Below, piece after piece: positions 1 to 10,410 of a stretch of 64,000 nucleotides of DNA. Made by a program: the position numbers and the translations under genes. Within the stretch, counting starts at the first letter, position 1. Every line of letters starts with the position of its first letter. Source of the stretch: Alligator mississippiensis (lineage: Eukaryota; Chordata; Crocodylia; Alligatoridae). Under the pieces are notes generated by a model. The model did no database searches. It was not told where the DNA came from and saw nothing but the letters and a program-made list of their open reading frames with translations. Location of the stretch: positions 38,113,892 through 38,177,891 of the forward strand of contig NC_081835.1 in NCBI RefSeq assembly GCF_030867095.1, in the 5' to 3' direction.

Positions 1-481
1 AAAAAAAGGTCTTTGGTCAAAATACAGGCTGCAAGACACACCCATACATGTGTGAAGATAATACATATGTATAAGACTTAGGTTAATAGTAACTTGCATT
101 CTTTAAAGTTTAAATTTAATGTCATCTTTGTGCTGTTTACTCATCTCTATCTGCTTTGGGGTGGCTTATATATCTATCTTTTCTAAGAACATTAATAGAA
201 TGTATTGAACTAATGTTGCTTTAAATATTTTCTGTCTGTTTCTTTTAAAAGGCATCTGCACCTTAATTCAACCTTTTTGGGGTGGTAGGAAATTAATTTA
301 ACTTCCACAAAAACTCTATTTAGTGCCCAAATAAGCATGTTTACACCACTGTGATCAAAACTGCACCACTTGATTTGATGCAAACCCCTACTCCAGGGAA
401 TTACCGCTAGAATCAGAGCCAAAACTCTTTTGGTTTAAAATTTGTCTATATGCTTTTGTCTTGGGCAGAAAGCAGAGTAAT
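1..481. other. AT-rich non-coding DNA, no gene seen
   Basis: No exon-like ORF with splice borders and no recognisable repeat is visible. The base composition is ordinary AT-rich intronic or intergenic DNA. Confidence 0.6.
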
Positions 482-617
482 GTGACACTCTATAGACCCA
501 CTCATTCAGAGGCATGCGCTTTCAAAGGCTAGAGCCTTCTTCATCAGATGGTATGAAGTTGGCTGTAGTCTATGAAAGCTCATGCCTCTCTGAACAAGTT
601 AGTCTATAAGGTGACAC
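482..617. repeat. Short palindromic interspersed repeat
   Basis: The outer ends are near-perfect inverted copies: gtgacactctatagac at 482 pairs with gtctataaggtgacac ending at 617. The pairing continues inward through a region that includes catgcgctttcaaaggct on one side and agtctatgaaagctcatgc on the other, with a short loop around 540-565. I recall this type of sequence as common in amphibian and reptile DNA but cannot name the family. It is probably a small non-autonomous DNA element. Confidence 0.6.
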
Positions 618-952
618 ACTGGCCTTGCATTCTACCTACCTTTAAACTAGAATGGCTACCTACCTCTCTCTCATCTTAGGATAAGTGTTTTCTAAAAGAT
701 GAACTGGCTGTTCTCTATTTCTATACCACCTAGGTTGCAAACAGTCATCATGTTTATCTTGGGACAAACCATTTTGTCTGGGGACAAAGTGCAAGAGTAA
801 AGATGTCCATGTGCATTGTCCCAGGATAAATAGTAAAAAAGTTTCCTAGATCAGAGAGAGTAATAGTTCATCCTGGATATTGCAAAGTATGTCTATATGC
901 TTATCCCAGGATTACATTATTGAATCAAGGTCAGAAAATCAATCCTGCATTC
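618..952. other. No feature seen
   Basis: AT-rich sequence with no coding signal or repeat that I recognise. Confidence 0.5.
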
Positions 953-1480
953 TAGGCCTGTGCGAAGCGGCTAGTATTTGCTTTGGATTTGAATTCGGCC
1001 AATTCAGGGGACAGTGATACAATTTGGTGATTTGAATCACTGTCCTGTATCAATTTGGTCAAATCTGATTTGGAGATTCAACTCGTGCCGAATCTCCAAA
1101 TCAGCCAGGCCCATCCCCCACAGCCTGGCAATGGCTGCCCCAGCTCCCGGCTCTTTAGAAACCCTCCCTGGCTCACTGGCTGCTGCTGGGTGGGGGGGGC
1201 AATCCCTGCTACCCACCACTGTTCCACACTGTAGGGAGCTCTGCATGAGCTCCCCAACCCCCTCACCTCACTCCCCTAGCCCTCCCACAGGTGCCCTGCC
1301 TGGGCCAGCTCCAGCCCTTTAAGGAAAAGAAAAACTGAGAAAAGCCCCATGCTCACCGTTCTTGCTGGCAGGGGGGCGATCGCCACTGCTCCCCACTGCT
1401 CTGTGCCATGTGGGGCGCTCTGCATGAGCTCCCCAAAGCCCCGAGGCCACTGCAGGAGTGGTGAGTCCCAGGGCTTTTCT

Positions 1481-1523
<43 letters not shown>

Positions 1524-1848
1524 CTAAAGGACTGGCCAGGGTGGGTACCTGTGTGGGGGCTGGGGGAGTGAGGGGGCTCGGGGGCTGGCAGGGGTCCTCC
1601 CATGGTCCCCTCCCCCAGCCCCACCTCCACTGCCCCTAGTACTTACTAGCTCGGAGTCCAGCTGCAGCTCCCTGCTGCAGCCACCGGGACTGTCCAATTC
1701 AAAGCTTTTCCGAAGATTCAGAGAGCTTTGAATTGATTCAGAACTTTGAACTGGTCCCCTGATTCAATTTGGATTCAGAGATTTGGCCACCAAATCAGGC
1801 CAAATCTCCTCCGAATTGAATCACTACCTGAAGCTTCATACAGCCCTA
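953..1848. mobile_element. Non-autonomous hAT-like DNA transposon
   Basis: The terminal inverted repeats read taggcctgtgcgaagc on the left and gcttcatacagcccta on the right. The flanks are ctgcattc (945-952) and ttgtattc (1849-1856), an 8-bp duplication that differs by two transitions. An 8-bp duplication is the hallmark of hAT elements. The subterminal regions are rich in gaattc and tttgaa words, and the core is GC-rich with no transposase ORF. The same TIR type is present at 38076-39340 and 50717. ORFs inside, including a lysine or phenylalanine run from the T tract, are not genes. Confidence 0.75.
1484..1523. repeat. Poly-T tract of 40 bases
   Basis: An uninterrupted run of 40 T lies inside the GC-rich core of the hAT-like element. 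It could be the tail of a small reverse-strand retroposed insert or simple slippage; nothing else shows an insert. Confidence 0.9.
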
Positions 1849-2361
1849 TTGTATTCAGCTACTCACTAAACCCTGATTAGAAGGGTGATTATGTATACAT
1901 GCCGATTCCATAATATTGTTCCAGGGCCAACACAAACACAACTTTTCCAGGAGCAAATGCAAATGTCTGTTCTTGGCCCTAGTGGTAGGCAGCAAAATAA
2001 TAGAATAAAACAGATATCATATTTCTCCCAGGACAAAAGGTTTTATCATGGAATACTACAAATGTACAGACCCATTGTCCCATTGTAAGTACCTGTGAAG
2101 TAGCTAAGATAATACTTTTTATCCCAGACATGTGTAGATAATTTGAATTAATTGCTATTCAAGCTGCATATGTAAGTGATTGTCCTGCTCCTGTTTGTGT
2201 GCGAGTCAAAGCCCATGGCAATCGGACCTCAATGTCTGTTTCTACCCATAATTGGTAACTTCCAGTAATGCCAACTGTCGCAAAACCATCACGAGACACA
2301 GGAGTTGTAAGTCAAAATAGCTCTGACTCATCCTGATTGAACCCTTGGGTCTCTGGATTTT
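1849..2361. other. No gene seen
   Basis: Mixed-composition sequence without splice-bordered ORFs or recognised repeats, apart from the 8-bp duplication of the preceding hAT element at its left edge. Confidence 0.5.
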
Positions 2362-3069
2362 CCCAGCTGGTAAATCTGTGGAGGGGAAGGGGCAGTGGGA
2401 AAGGTGAGGGCTGGGGGGTGAGGCAGATTGAGGCCCCCACTGAGAGAGGGAGGGAGGGAGTGGGGCAGGAACAGGGGCTGGGGTGAATGGGGCCCCGGGG
2501 CGGGGTGGGTTGTCCAGAAGTGCGGGGGGAGGGGGAACAGCTCCCCACAGCAGCACACACCCCCAGGAGAGGCATGGGGGCACGTGCCCTGCACAGGGCA
2601 GAGGTGGGCTTGGGGCTCTGCACCTTGCTGCCTTTGCCCTGGGAGCTCAGCCATGCAATGCCATTGTCGGTCATTGGGTGGGCAGGGGATGTGGGGCACA
2701 CTGGCTGTGCAGCGTGTCCCCTGCCCACCCACTGACGGGAAGTGGGCATGTTCCCTGCCAGCCTGTTGACAGGTCATCATGTGGCTTAGCTCCTGGGGCA
2801 AAGTCAGCAGAGTGCAGAGCCCTAAGCCTACAGTGGGCAGCCCACCTCTGCCCCACGGGAGGCATGTGCCTCCTGTTCTGTCCCCAGGGTTGTGCGCAGC
2901 TGTGGGGAACTGTGCCCCCCCATGCCTCTGGATGACCCACCCCAGCCTCAGAGCCCCATTCACCCCAGCCCCTGCTCCTGCCTCACTCCCTCCCTCACCA
3001 TGGGGGCCTTGATCTGCCCCCCGCCTCTTCCCTCTCCCCCTAGCCCTTCCCCTTTACTTAACAGCTGGG
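2362..3069. repeat. Long GC-rich palindrome (about 350-bp arms)
   Basis: The left arm (2362 to about 2695) and right arm (about 2710-3069) are imperfect reverse complements, with the turn near 2700. Paired landmarks are cccagctg at both outer ends; the G-rich run at 2448-2475 against the C-rich run at 2975-3000; gggcagaggtgggct at 2596 against agcccacctctgcccc near 2840; and ggcaggggat against the cccctgcc of gtgtcccctgcc at the tip. Long ORFs on both strands are by-products of the composition. It is probably a non-autonomous DNA transposon or foldback element, related to 44950-45870. Confidence 0.8.
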
Positions 3070-3984
3070 TGTTGTCTGGGTCTCTGTGTCTGCTCCTCAC
3101 TCACAAGCTGCAGCCCCCCCCCCACCCTGCTGCTGCCTCTCACTCCTGACCCACATTACCCCACATCCTGCCAGGATGTGCAGGGACCCTCCCTCCCCAG
3201 GCTCCAACCCTCCCCCACACACACATACACACACCCCCACAGCCCCCACATCTTCACAAACAACCCCCCCGACACGCACACGCACTTCAAAGATAGCATC
3301 TCATGATTTATGTGCCAATCTCTTGATTATTTATTTATTTTTTTTAAGAGTTCATCTTGTGTTTTTTGGCACAGTGGAGTTGGCAATACTGAACTTCATG
3401 CAGTCATCCTGCAGCTTCCCCATGATAGTTGCATGTCTGTCCATTCCTGATCCTAGTATGATTTTTATTGGAGTACGAAACTGATGTGCGCATAGTGAAA
3501 TTAACAAGAAATTCTGATGTCCTAAATTCCATTAAGATTTTTGTTGTACCATTTTCCCTTCATAATACCATACAGTACTTTGGGGTTTGATTCAATATAA
3601 AAATTATGAGTGATTTCTGTTGGGGCTTTACTTTCATCCTTTCCATTGACTTGTTTAATTTCTCAACTGAGTAACTTTTAAATTACTTTCTTATAAATTT
3701 CTCTTCCCCTAAGATACTGCTACATCTCTCCCATCCCCTTCCACTCCCCCATGTTCTCTTCCAGTAGCTCTTTATCCATGTAAGAACATTGGTAGTTATC
3801 AGAGGGATGAGATAATGTCTCATGTCACTGGTAGAACAGACAGTGTCTATAGTTGTCGCATTTTATTCAGCTGTTAGTCCCAACCTTTCTTTACTCACTT
3901 ACTTGTGTTCTAGCTGCTGATATTACTGGACAGATTAACTGTTAAAATCATATTGGTGTATGTGTAGGTTTCAATAAGAACAAT
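3070..3984. other. C-rich then AT-rich non-coding DNA with short CA microsatellite
   Basis: C-rich sequence follows the palindrome, with a CA-rich stretch at about 3214-3240. From about 3300 the sequence becomes AT-rich with no recognisable gene or repeat. Confidence 0.6.
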
Positions 3985-5010
3985 ATACAATGAAGGCTAA
4001 CATTGACCTGGAAGGGTGTGGGCAGTGGGGTCCCGCAGGGCTCGGTCCTTGGACTGATACTCTTCAATGTCTTCATCAGCGACTTGGACAAGGGAGTGAA
4101 GTGTACTCTGTCCAAGTTTGCAGATGACACAAAACTGTGGGGAGAAGTGGACACGCTGGAGGGCAGGGAACAACTACAAGCAGACCTGGACAGGTTGGAC
4201 ATATGGGCAGAAAACAACAGAATGCGATTCAACAAGGAGAAATGCAAAGTGCTGCACCTAGGGAGGAAAAATATCCAGCATACCTACTGCCTAGGAAATG
4301 ACCTGCTTGGTGGCACGGAAGCGGAAAGGGATCTTGGAGTCCTAGTGGACTCCAAGATGAACATGAGTCGTCAGTGTGACGAAGTCATCAGAAAAGCCAA
4401 TGGCACTTTATCGTGCATCAGCAGATGCATGACAAACAGAACCAAGGAGGTGATACTTCCCCTCTATTGGGCGCTGGTCAGACCGCAGTTGGAATACTGC
4501 ATGCAGTTTTGGGTGCCACACTTCAAGAGGGATGTGGATAACCTGGAGAGGGTCCAGAGAAGGGCCACTCATATGGTTAAGGGCTTGCAGGCCAAGCCCT
4601 ATGAGGAGAGACTAGGGCACCTGGACCTCTTCAGCCTCCACAAGAAAAGGTTGAGAGGCGACCTTGTGGCTGCCTGTAAGTTCATCATGGGGGCACAGAA
4701 GGGAATTGGTGAGGCTTTACTCACCAAGGCCCCCCTAGGGGTTACAAGAAATAATGGCCACAAGCTAGCAGAGAGCAGATTTAGACCAGACATTAGGAAG
4801 AACTTCTTCACAGTTCGAGTGGCCAAGGTCTGGAATGGGCTCCCAAGGGAGGTGGTGCTCTCCCCTACCCTGGGGGTCTTCAAGAGGAGGTTAGATAGGC
4901 ATCTAGCTGGGGTCATCTAAACCCAGCACTCTTTCCTGCCTATGCAGGGGGTCGGACTTGATGATTTATTGAGGTCCCTTCCGACCCTAACATCTATGAA
5001 TCAGGTCTTG
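3985..5010 (+). mobile_element. CR1 LINE, 5'-truncated 3' end of ORF2 plus 3' UTR
   Basis: An open frame at 4003-4920 (305 codons) encodes the C-terminal part of a CR1 reverse transcriptase. It shows GVPQGSVLG, the catalytic FADD box at about residues 39-42, FNKEKCKVLHLGRKN, QLEYCMQFW and the terminal region RVAKVWNGLPREVVLSPTL. A typical CR1 tail follows with ggggtcggacttgatgat and ends in catctatgaatc near 5003. The 5' end is truncated inside the RT, as is usual for CR1 copies. The frame is unusually intact, which suggests a younger insertion than the other CR1s here. A 3' fragment of the same subfamily lies at 28693-28815. Confidence 0.9.
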
Positions 5011-5053
5011 TTCATTGCAGTGTGATAAATTTGAATTCCTACGTGATTAATCA

Positions 5054-5085
5054 TAAAAAAAAAAAAATAAATAAATAAAAAAAAT
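5054..5085. repeat. A-rich simple repeat (AAAT)n
   Basis: A poly-A run followed by aaat units, of low complexity. Confidence 0.85.
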
Positions 5086-5094
5086 TGAGATGCA

Positions 5095-5921
5095 TGGAAG
5101 TTACTTCCAATGAGAATCAGCATGAGGTTAAAGATCAAATGTAAAGTGGTGAGAGACCAGTGGACTTCACTCCATTACAACACTTGAAAGGAAACTTTGA
5201 TACTTGATACCTCCTCCCAGTTAGATGTTGAAGCATTTACGGTTATTCACTGAATATGATGATCCAACCAGTTATGAGTCTACCATAAAGTACTTTAATC
5301 TAGTCTGTACTTTAATAGCTTATTAAAGAGGAATGTCATGGGAGACCATTTCAAAAGCCTTGCTTAAGTCAAGGTATATCACATCCATGGCTGTTCCTCC
5401 ATTCACAAAGCCTGTCATTATATCATAGAAGGATAGCAGGTTGGTCAGTTATGATTTGCTCTTGTTGAATCATTGATTGCTGTTATTGAATACCTTGTTC
5501 TCCTCTAGGGGCTTTGTAATAGATTCCTTGAGAACATGCTCCATGATCTTTCTAAGTATCAAACTCAGAATTACTGATCTGTAATTCCTTGGACCCATTT
5601 CTTAGAGATGGTCACTATAATTGCCATTTTTCAGTCATCTGGGACCCCACCTGACCTCCACAAGTTTTCAAAATAGATGGCCAATGGCTCCAAAATGGCC
5701 TCTGCCAATTTCTTTAGAATCCTGGTGTATATCCCATCCAGCCCGGCTGACTTGAAAATATTGTGCTTCTCTAGGTAATCCTTAACCTGATCTTCCACTA
5801 CCTTAAGGTATTTTGTGTCCATGAAGGAGAAAAGAAAGATACCAGGGAACTTAAGAATGGTGGCGAGACATCAGAAAGAAGAAAGTGGGGATTGCCCCGA
5901 AAGCCATGGTTTCACAGGAGC
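5095..5921 (-). mobile_element. Decayed CR1 LINE, minus strand, part 1
   Basis: On the minus strand, 5631-5822 encodes a CR1 pre-RT segment (KYLKVVEDQVKDYLE, SAGLDGIYTRILKKLAEAI, FENLWRSGGVPDD). At lower coordinates the minus strand continues into the RT, with a recognisable IYLDLSKAFEMVSHDI-type box near 5335-5400. The CR1 is interrupted at 5921 by the LTR element and resumes at 12784 with the segment that should lie just upstream in ORF2. The exact 3' boundary near 5095 is uncertain. Confidence 0.75.
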
Positions 5922-6847
5922 TGCTCCAAGCAGCTAGAGCGGCCCTAGAGAAAAAAAGATACGGAGGAGCTGGAAGAGGAGCCAGGGAGCGAGGAACAGC
6001 ATCCCAGGACCAGGGACAGCTGGCAGGGCTCTCTTGTCCCTGCAGAGCCGACTAGGAGTCGGCAATAGAGCTCCAAGAGCTCTGTTTAGCCAGCAGACCC
6101 GGCTGGGAGAATGCCATGAGGAAAAGTGGCACAGTAGGGGGTAGGGAACTGCCAGAGATGGTCCGGCTGGAGACAAGTGGCCATCCCTTTGAGTAAGTTA
6201 ACACTTTAAATTTTTATTTTTTTTTTTTTACTGTTTTACACTGCCTGAGTGGGCAAAAAGGGGAAGTGGATCTAAGAGCCAGAGACCCTTCCCAAAGAAT
6301 AAAAAGGGATAAAGACCAAATTGGTCAATTAGCCCTGCTGGGCAAGGGCCTGAGGGTTTTTTCTTTGCTTTGAGTATTTTTTTCACTCAGTGGGTGTGCA
6401 AACTCTCTCTGAGGGAGAGACAACACCAAGTTACCCAAACTCAGATGGGGCTTACCTGTGGCTGAAAGACTGGTAGTTCACACTGTCCCGTTCCATCGAA
6501 GTAGGCAGTAACGAAAGTCACGAATCTAGAAGATAAAAGGAAGAATGAAAGAAAATTGCCTGGGAAGACCTAAAAGTGTATGCGTTGGTGCATAACATCT
6601 GGGTGGCACTAGGATGGGGTGTAGGGGAGGTGGAGCCCCAGAAGAAAGTCCAGCGTATTTGTTGTTGACCAACTGTGGTGAAAGCAAACACCTCCCAATC
6701 ATTTATTTAAAAGGAACATCAAGATGTAGCAGGTGAGAATCGGGACTCATCACTGTGGATAAGGCAAGTGATCATGAGACACTTAAGTGGGGCCAGGAAG
6801 GAACCAGGTAGCCAGACGCATAGACCTAGTTGGGCTAAGCCCTTACA
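5922..6847 (+). repeat. 5' LTR of the Gmr1-like element
   Basis: It starts tgctccaagcagctag and ends ctaagcccttaca. It aligns along its length with 11864-12783; for example, gctggaagaggagccaggga occurs in both. The next bases, from 6848, include tggtacattgtctg, the likely primer-binding site; the second Gmr1-like element has a similar tggtgcattggcc at its LTR border. A T-rich tract lies near 6220. By eye the two LTRs differ about once every 8-12 bases, so the insertion is old. Confidence 0.8.
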
Positions 6848-6898
6848 AAGTGGTACATTGTCTGTGAACTTGATGATGGCCTAAAGGAAACCAGAAAC

Positions 6899-7852
6899 AT
6901 GGACCTCTCAGCGGGGGTGATGGGAAGCCAAGAACCCTTTCAACAAGCCTTACATTTAGTGGGTCGGGTGTTACAACAACAAGAACAACAAGTGGTGTGT
7001 CAGATTTCCCTAGAGGAAAAATGGCTACAGCAACAGGCATGGGCACAGAGGAACCAGTTTGAACTGAAAGTCCCCAAGATAACACCACAGGACGACCCAG
7101 AAGCCTTTTTGGAAAGTTTCGAGCCAGCTTTGGCTTCAGGGTTGGACCAGAGCTGCTGGGCAGGACAGTTAGGCACGCACTTGATCGGGCGAGCGCAAGC
7201 CACCTAGTAGGCAATGCCTCTTGGGGAAGCCATTGATTATGATAAAGTAAAGAAGGAAATCTTGTACCGTCTGGATATCAACTCGGAGAGGTACCTGCAG
7301 TGTTTCCAAGCAAGGAAGAAGAAAGAGAAGAAATCTCTGAGGATCTTACTCCAGCATCTGGTGGACCTGCTGGAAAAATGGTTAAAACCACAGGAGATGT
7401 CCAAGGTTGACATCTGTGATCAGATCTTGCTGGAACAATTTCTCCCTGATCTGAATGAGAGCACGCAACAGTGGGTGCAATGTCACCATCCAAAGTCATC
7501 AGCAGAAATACTATGTCTAGCCGAGGACTTTGACAGTGCCCAAGTTGAAAACACCCGGGAGACGGAGTCAAAAGGAGGACAGAATTCCATGTTGCACAAG
7601 ACCAAACAGAAAGAAATCCAAGAAATTGGCCAGGTCCAGAGTGCCTCAGTGATTTGCTTCCAGTGTGGAAAGGTGGGACATATGGCGAGGGAGTGTAACA
7701 GTACCCCCCAGACAGTTCTGCGATCAGGGGACTCACATTTTGAAACGCAGACATACTGGCCTGATCCAAGGCACAACGGACCTGTGGAGCTGATGGATTG
7801 CAGCATAGGCAAAACCAGTTGGCTTGGAAAGAAAGAGAAACCCATGGTGTAG
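6899..7852 (+). pseudogene. gag of Gmr1-like element: capsid N-domain, SCAN-like C-domain, CCHC knuckle
   Basis: One reading frame runs from 6899 to 7852, broken only by two adjacent TAG codons at 7208-7213. The first part (102 residues) has the capsid N-terminal signature FELKVPKITPQDDPEAFLES and a tail GTHLIGRAQA. The second part (7214-7852, 212 residues) has a SCAN-domain-like segment at about residues 15-106: LEKWLKPQ, ICDQILLEQFLPDL, QQWVQCHHPKS and AEDF, in the spacing expected of SCAN. A complete zinc knuckle, CFQCGKVGHMAREC, is at residues 148-161. Published work derives the vertebrate SCAN domain from a Gmr1-like capsid, and this copy fits that. It could not make a full Gag as it stands. 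Confidence 0.8.
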
Positions 7853-8240
7853 ACCAAGTTTGGGGGCAAGAAGGTACTAGCCATCGTCGATACAAGCTGT
7901 GCCCAGACTTTGATTTGGGCAGATATGGCCCCTGACGGCTGGGCCCCAGAAGTGATGGAAATTAAGATGATCTGCATGCATGGACAACCCTCCATGTACC
8001 CCCAAAGGAAGCATTGGGTAAAAGTGCTTAACACAGAGAGAGAGAGATGCCCATTGACATAGTGGATGACCTACCAGATCCGATGGTGCTGGGCCATGAC
8101 TGGGCCAAAATTTGGCAGGTCCTGGATGTTGTAAGAGCTCAGAGTGAGAACCGCCTCGGATTGGCAGGGGAGGAAGTGGATGACACCTCTGAACAAGATG
8201 GCCCTGACCTTGAGAGCTTATTCAGCAGCAGTCATTTCTA
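7853..8240 (+). pseudogene. Aspartic protease region of Gmr1-like element
   Basis: After the TAG at 7850-7852 the same frame continues and shows a retropepsin-like active-site region, LAIVDTSCAQTLIWADM. The catalytic triad reads DTS where DTG or DSG would be expected. The frame then shifts: an ORF at 8047-8241 carries MPIDIVDDLPDPMVLGHDW, the typical end of a retropepsin (I-LGHDW-type). Confidence 0.65.
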
Positions 8241-8349
8241 GGAGGCACAAACAGGAGAGGAATAGTTCCAAGCCATTATCCAAGTGGAACTGTCTAAATG
8301 CGATGAACAGGTAATTTTCCCCAAATGGTGCCATACACTACTCTAGTAT

Positions 8350-9470
8350 GATCTCAGAAGGGGTTTGCTTTATAGAATTAAATTGAGTCCACAAGACGAA
8401 CACGAGATTCCACAGCTCTTGATTCCTCAAACCTATCTACCCCCATTTTTAAGGCTGACACATGTGAACCCTTTAGGAGGACACTTGGGGAGGGCAAACA
8501 GAGGCCCAGTTGGCCAAATGGTGTTTTGGCCATACCTGTACAGGCAAGTAGAGGACTTTTGTTGGGCATGTCCCAACTGCTAGTGAATCCTCTGTGAGCT
8601 CTGTTATAATCTATGCCAGTGGTGGCGGATCTCTTTTCACAGATGGCACTAGACATAATTGGGCCACTTCCCAAAAGTTTGGTGGGACACTAATACATAT
8701 TGGTGCTAATTGATTATGCCACCCGATTTCCATAAGCCATCCCACTACGCACGGTTACTGGGCCTTGGGTGGCTGAAGAACTACTTAAATGGATATCAGG
8801 GGTTGACATTCTCAAAGAAATAATTACTGACCAGGGGACAAGGTTTATGTCCCATGTCATATGTAGCCTTTGCCAGGTGTTCCAAATTTGACACCTACGT
8901 ACAACCATCCTCAAACCAATGGGTTACTGGAATGATTTAATGGCACTCTTAAAATGCTATGCCAGGGCACCCAAAAGGAACCCTGGAAGTGGGATATGCT
9001 AGTGACCCCTTTATTGTTCACTGTGAGGGAAAACCCCATAGTCATCTATGGATTTTCCCCATTTGAACTAGTATATGGACACCAACCCTGAAGTCTCCTA
9101 GAAATGGTACAGGAGGGTTGGGAAAAAGAAGAACCTAGGGGCCCCAACCCACAGAGTATGTGCAGAAATTGAGACATAGGCTATGGAGGGCCAGAGAGGT
9201 TGCTCGAGATCACCTCCATCAAGCTCAGAAGAAGCAAAAAGATTATTATGACAAAGGGGCACAAGTGAGAGAATTCTGAAAGGGATATAAAGTATTAGTG
9301 CTTCTACCTAGCACTACCAGCAATTTTTTGACATTTTGGCAGGGACCCTTTGAGATAATAAGACAAGTTGGCCCTGTTGATTATGAAGTGCTATGCCGTG
9401 GGCACAAAAGACAGAAACAAATATACCAAATGAATTTGCTAAAGCAAAAGAAACAGAGGGCTTAATGTCA
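8350..9470 (+). pseudogene. Integrase region of Gmr1-like element, placed upstream of RT
   Basis: The H2C2 zinc-binding N-domain is at 8365-8583: HVNPLGGHLGRANRG followed by CWACPNC. The catalytic core follows in broken frames at about 8640-8960, with TDQGTRFMS near the second acidic residue. The C-terminal GPF/Y module is at about 9290-9465 (FWQGPFEIIRQVGPVDYEV). Several frameshifts and stops are present. The GPF/Y module and core resemble the integrase of the second Gmr1-like element (41358-42502). Confidence 0.8.
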
Positions 9471-9566
9471 GCCCCAGTAGTGGAGGACCCAGAATTAAAA
9501 CCATAGCCAAACATAAGCCAAAAGGGATGAGAAGGGGCCAAAACGGTCAGCGTAGGGACTCGACTA

Positions 9567-10410
9567 ATGGAGGCACAAAAAATGCAGTTAGGGCAACTGG
9601 TACAAGAATTTTGGGATGTGTTTAATGAGAACCCTGGTTGCACAAAAGGGATAACCCACAGCATCATTACCCCAGAGGGAAAGGTAGTGAGAGAGAAACG
9701 AAGGAGAATTCCATACCATCAGTATGACCTAATTCGGAGTGAAATTGACAAAATGTTGGCACAGGGGTTGATCACTGAATCTTGGAGTTCCTGGTGGAGC
9801 CCCTTAGTGGCTGTGCCTAAACCAGACGGGTCCTCAAGATTGCGTTGATTTCCAAAAATTGATTGCCACTTCAAGATTGGATGCTATTTCTGTGCCACAG
9901 ATTAGTGAACTGCTAGAGAGGGTCAGGCAGGCTAAATTTATATCCACTCTGAACTTGACCAAAGGATACTGGCAAGTGCCAGTCCAAAAAGAGGATCAAG
10001 CAAAAACTGCTTTTGGCATTCCTTGGGGTCTCTGAGTTTAAACACATGCTGTTTGGTCTACATGGTGTTGCTGCTATGTTTCAGAGACTCATTAATTGGG
10101 TTGTAGCTCCTCACCAACAATATGCAGCAGCTTACATAGATGATATTATCATTTATACCAATGATTGGGATTACCATCTGAAAGCCCTCAGGGTGGTACT
10201 CCAAGAACTCCAGTTAGCCAGTTTAACTGCCAAACCTGGCAAACATATGTTAAGGAAAGCTAAGACTAAATATCTTGGGTTCTTGGTGTGACAGGGCTGT
10301 AGCCATCCACTACCAGATAAGAGAGAAGCCGTAAGAGATTACCTGCCACCACAAACTTGTAAACAAATGAGGGCCTTTCTTGGCCTAGCCAGTTATTATT
10401 GCTGTTCCAT
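9567..10410 (+). pseudogene. Reverse transcriptase region of Gmr1-like element
   Basis: ORF 9567-9848 encodes the RT start (QEFWDVFNENPGCTKGI, REKRRRIPYHQYDLI, KMLAQGLITESWSSWWSPLV). After a frame break the palm continues with FISTLNLTKGYWQVPV. In 10013-10291 the catalytic YIDD box is intact at 10133-10144 (AAYIDDIIIYTNDW). The region reaches the FLGLASYY motif just before 10410, where a foreign block interrupts it. Confidence 0.85.

Noticed and set aside
1319..1639. ORFs with poly-Lys or poly-Phe
   Set aside because: They are translations of the 40-base T tract inside a hAT-like element.
2242..2963. Long overlapping ORFs (up to 211 codons) on both strands in a GC-rich region
   Set aside because: They come from the palindrome's skewed composition, occur in several frames at once, and have no splice context or protein-like pattern.
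4003..4920. Long intact ORF as a host gene
   Set aside because: The sequence is the C-terminal part of a CR1 reverse transcriptase followed by a CR1 tail.
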